This document shows positions 11,421 through 12,206 of a stretch of DNA of 12,206 nucleotides, piece by piece (position 1 is the first letter of the stretch; each line of letters starts with the position of its first letter). This DNA is from Pseudomonadota bacterium (GTDB lineage: Bacteria; Pseudomonadota; Alphaproteobacteria; Sphingomonadales; Sphingomonadaceae): assembly GCA_023445495.1 (NCBI GenBank), contig JAEXLC010000249.1, positions 1 through 12,206 of the forward strand, in the 5' to 3' direction. The notes under the pieces were generated by a model. The model worked only from the letters and a program-made list of their open reading frames with translations, was not told the DNA's origin and ran no database searches. The position numbers and the translations under genes are program-made.

Positions 11421-11477
11421 GCGCTTTTGCCCGGCAATCGCTTTACGCGGGCGCGGCCTGAGTCCTAAAGCGGCTGG

Positions 11478-12149
11478 ATGTGGCAGCTTTACCAATTCCC
11501 GCTCTGTCCCTTTTCGCGCAAGGTCCGGCTGCTGCTGGGCGAGAAAGGCGTGGGCTATGAGCCGGTGCGGGAATCGCCCTGGCTGCGGCGCGACGAATTC
11601 CTCGACCTGAACCCCACCGGCCAGGTGCCGGTGATGGTCGATGACGAGCGCGGGGTGACGCTGATCGATTCCACGGTGATCTGCGAGTTCTTCGAGGAGA
11701 CGGTGAACAAGGCGCCGATGCTCAACGGCACCGCCACCGATCGCGCCGAGATCCGCCGCCTGGCGATCTGGTTCGACACCAACTTCTATGCCGAGATAAC
11801 CGCGCCCCTGCTGCACGAGCGGATGCTCAAGCGCATCGTCTACAAGCAGTCGCCTGATGGCCAGGCGTTGCGCAACGCGATGAAGGCGGCGGTCAACCAT
11901 CTCGATTATATCGATTATCTGCTCGATCACCGCACCTGGCTGGCCGGCCCGACGATGAGCCTGGCCGATCTCGCGGCGGCGGCGCAGATCTCGATCGCCG
12001 ATTATCTCGGCGGCATCGACTGGAAGAGCCATGAGCAGGCCAAGGGCTGGTATATCCGGATGAAGAGCCGCCCGAGCTTCCGCCCGCTGCTCAGCGAGCG
12101 CATGGAAGGCATCCCGCCGCCCGCCGATTACGAGAAGCTCGACCTGTAG
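11478..12149 (+). CDS. fzlA: GST-fold protein, probably FtsZ-binding cell division protein FzlA
   Basis: The 223-residue product has the glutathione S-transferase architecture. The thioredoxin-like N-terminal domain carries CPFSRKVR (residues 10-17), the cis-proline loop NPTGQVPV (45-52) and a LIDSTVICEFFE helix. The all-helical C-terminal domain has the capping motif LAGPTMSLADLAAA. The PW at 34-35 and the conserved tail PPPADYEKLDL recall alphaproteobacterial FzlA. In Caulobacter, FzlA is a GST-like dimer that does not depend on glutathione; it binds and curves FtsZ filaments and promotes septal peptidoglycan synthesis. A plain detoxifying GST is the alternative, and the FzlA name rests on remembered motif similarity. 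The ATG at 11478 is the first possible start, since a stop lies four codons upstream in frame. The ribosome binding site is weak, and the 57-bp gap before it holds no strong terminator, so read-through from the previous gene is possible. Confidence 0.72.
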   Translation: MWQLYQFPLCPFSRKVRLLLGEKGVGYEPVRESPWLRRDEFLDLNPTGQVPVMVDDERGVTLIDSTVICEFFEETVNKAPMLNGTATDRAEIRRLAIWFDTNFYAEITAPLLHERMLKRIVYKQSPDGQALRNAMKAAVNHLDYIDYLLDHRTWLAGPTMSLADLAAAAQISIADYLGGIDWKSHEQAKGWYIRMKSRPSFRPLLSERMEGIPPPADYEKLDL

Positions 12150-12156
12150 CTCCCAT

Positions 12157-12176
12157 CGTCACCCCGGCCTTGAGCC
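12157..12176. repeat. Left arm of a dispersed sphingomonad palindromic repeat (truncated)
   Basis: CGTCACCCCGGCCTTGAGCC is the left arm and loop of a repeat of the type ACCCCGGC-loop-GCCGGGGT that is common between genes in sphingomonads and other alphaproteobacteria (recalled, not searched). The expected right arm is missing because adapter-like sequence takes over at 12176. Confidence 0.5.
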
Positions 12177-12206
12177 TGTGTCTTATACACATCAGACGCT
12201 GCCGAC
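12176..12206. other. Nextera/Tn5 sequencing adapter remnant (artefact, not genomic)
   Basis: The 31 bases match the reverse complement of the Nextera read-1 adapter (Tn5 mosaic end CTGTCTCTTATACACATCT followed by GACGCTGCCGAC) at all but two positions: G for C at 12180 and A for T at 12194. A chance match of 29/31 is negligible. The window end should be treated as a contig end with untrimmed adapter. Confidence 0.93.

Noticed and set aside
11429..11452. GCCCG/CGGGC inverted repeat as a terminator between 11420 and 11478
   Set aside because: Only a 5-bp stem with a 14-nt loop and no T run; expected by chance at this base composition.
12176..12206. Transposon end or mobile element at the right edge
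   Set aside because: The Tn5 mosaic-end-like sequence is followed by the synthetic adapter tail GACGCTGCCGAC, so it is library adapter, not a natural insertion.

Overview
The window is an ordinary, gene-dense stretch of high-GC alphaproteobacterial chromosome. It is most likely from a sphingomonad (order Sphingomonadales), judging by the protein sequences, the near absence of TTA, CTA and TCA codons, and the gene company. All ten protein-coding genes lie on the + strand. I see no tRNA, rRNA, CRISPR array, insertion sequence, phage gene or toxin/defence system.

Layout. Bases 1-461 hold the C-terminal end of PutA (proline catabolism), cut by the window edge. A formylglycine-generating enzyme follows (513-1472) with both catalytic cysteines intact but no sulfatase beside it. 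Next come an NDUFA9-like NAD(P)-binding protein (1599-2519) and, 44 bp later, the undecaprenyl-diphosphate phosphatase UppP (2564-3370), which recycles the lipid carrier for peptidoglycan. A 123-bp AT-richer gap (3371-3493), with direct repeats and a plausible promoter, leads into the glutamate synthase (GOGAT) operon.

The GOGAT operon is the most distinctive part. gltD comes first (3494-4930). It is followed by two paralogous exported DUF2059 proteins (4944-5633 and 5633-6373), and only then by gltB (6370-10878). The last two junctions overlap (TGATG and GTGA), so the two envelope proteins are tied translationally to a cytoplasmic nitrogen-assimilation enzyme. GltD (FAD, NADPH, Fe-S) and GltB (glutaminase, FMN, 3Fe-4S) together convert 2-oxoglutarate and glutamine to two glutamates. 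Why two periplasmic proteins sit between them is not known from the sequence. A strong GC-rich hairpin at 10884-10917 probably ends the operon.

Downstream are a small exported protein of unknown function (10995-11420), preceded by an extended -10 promoter motif, and a GST-fold protein that looks like the FtsZ-binding division protein FzlA (11478-12149).

The last 31 bases (12176-12206) match the Nextera/Tn5 sequencing adapter at 29 of 31 positions. They directly follow what looks like the left arm of a dispersed sphingomonad palindromic repeat. The right end is therefore almost certainly a contig end with uncleaned adapter, not genomic DNA. I found no convincing new biological system. The points most worth following up are the DUF2059 pair inside the GOGAT operon, the orphan formylglycine-generating enzyme and the adapter artefact.
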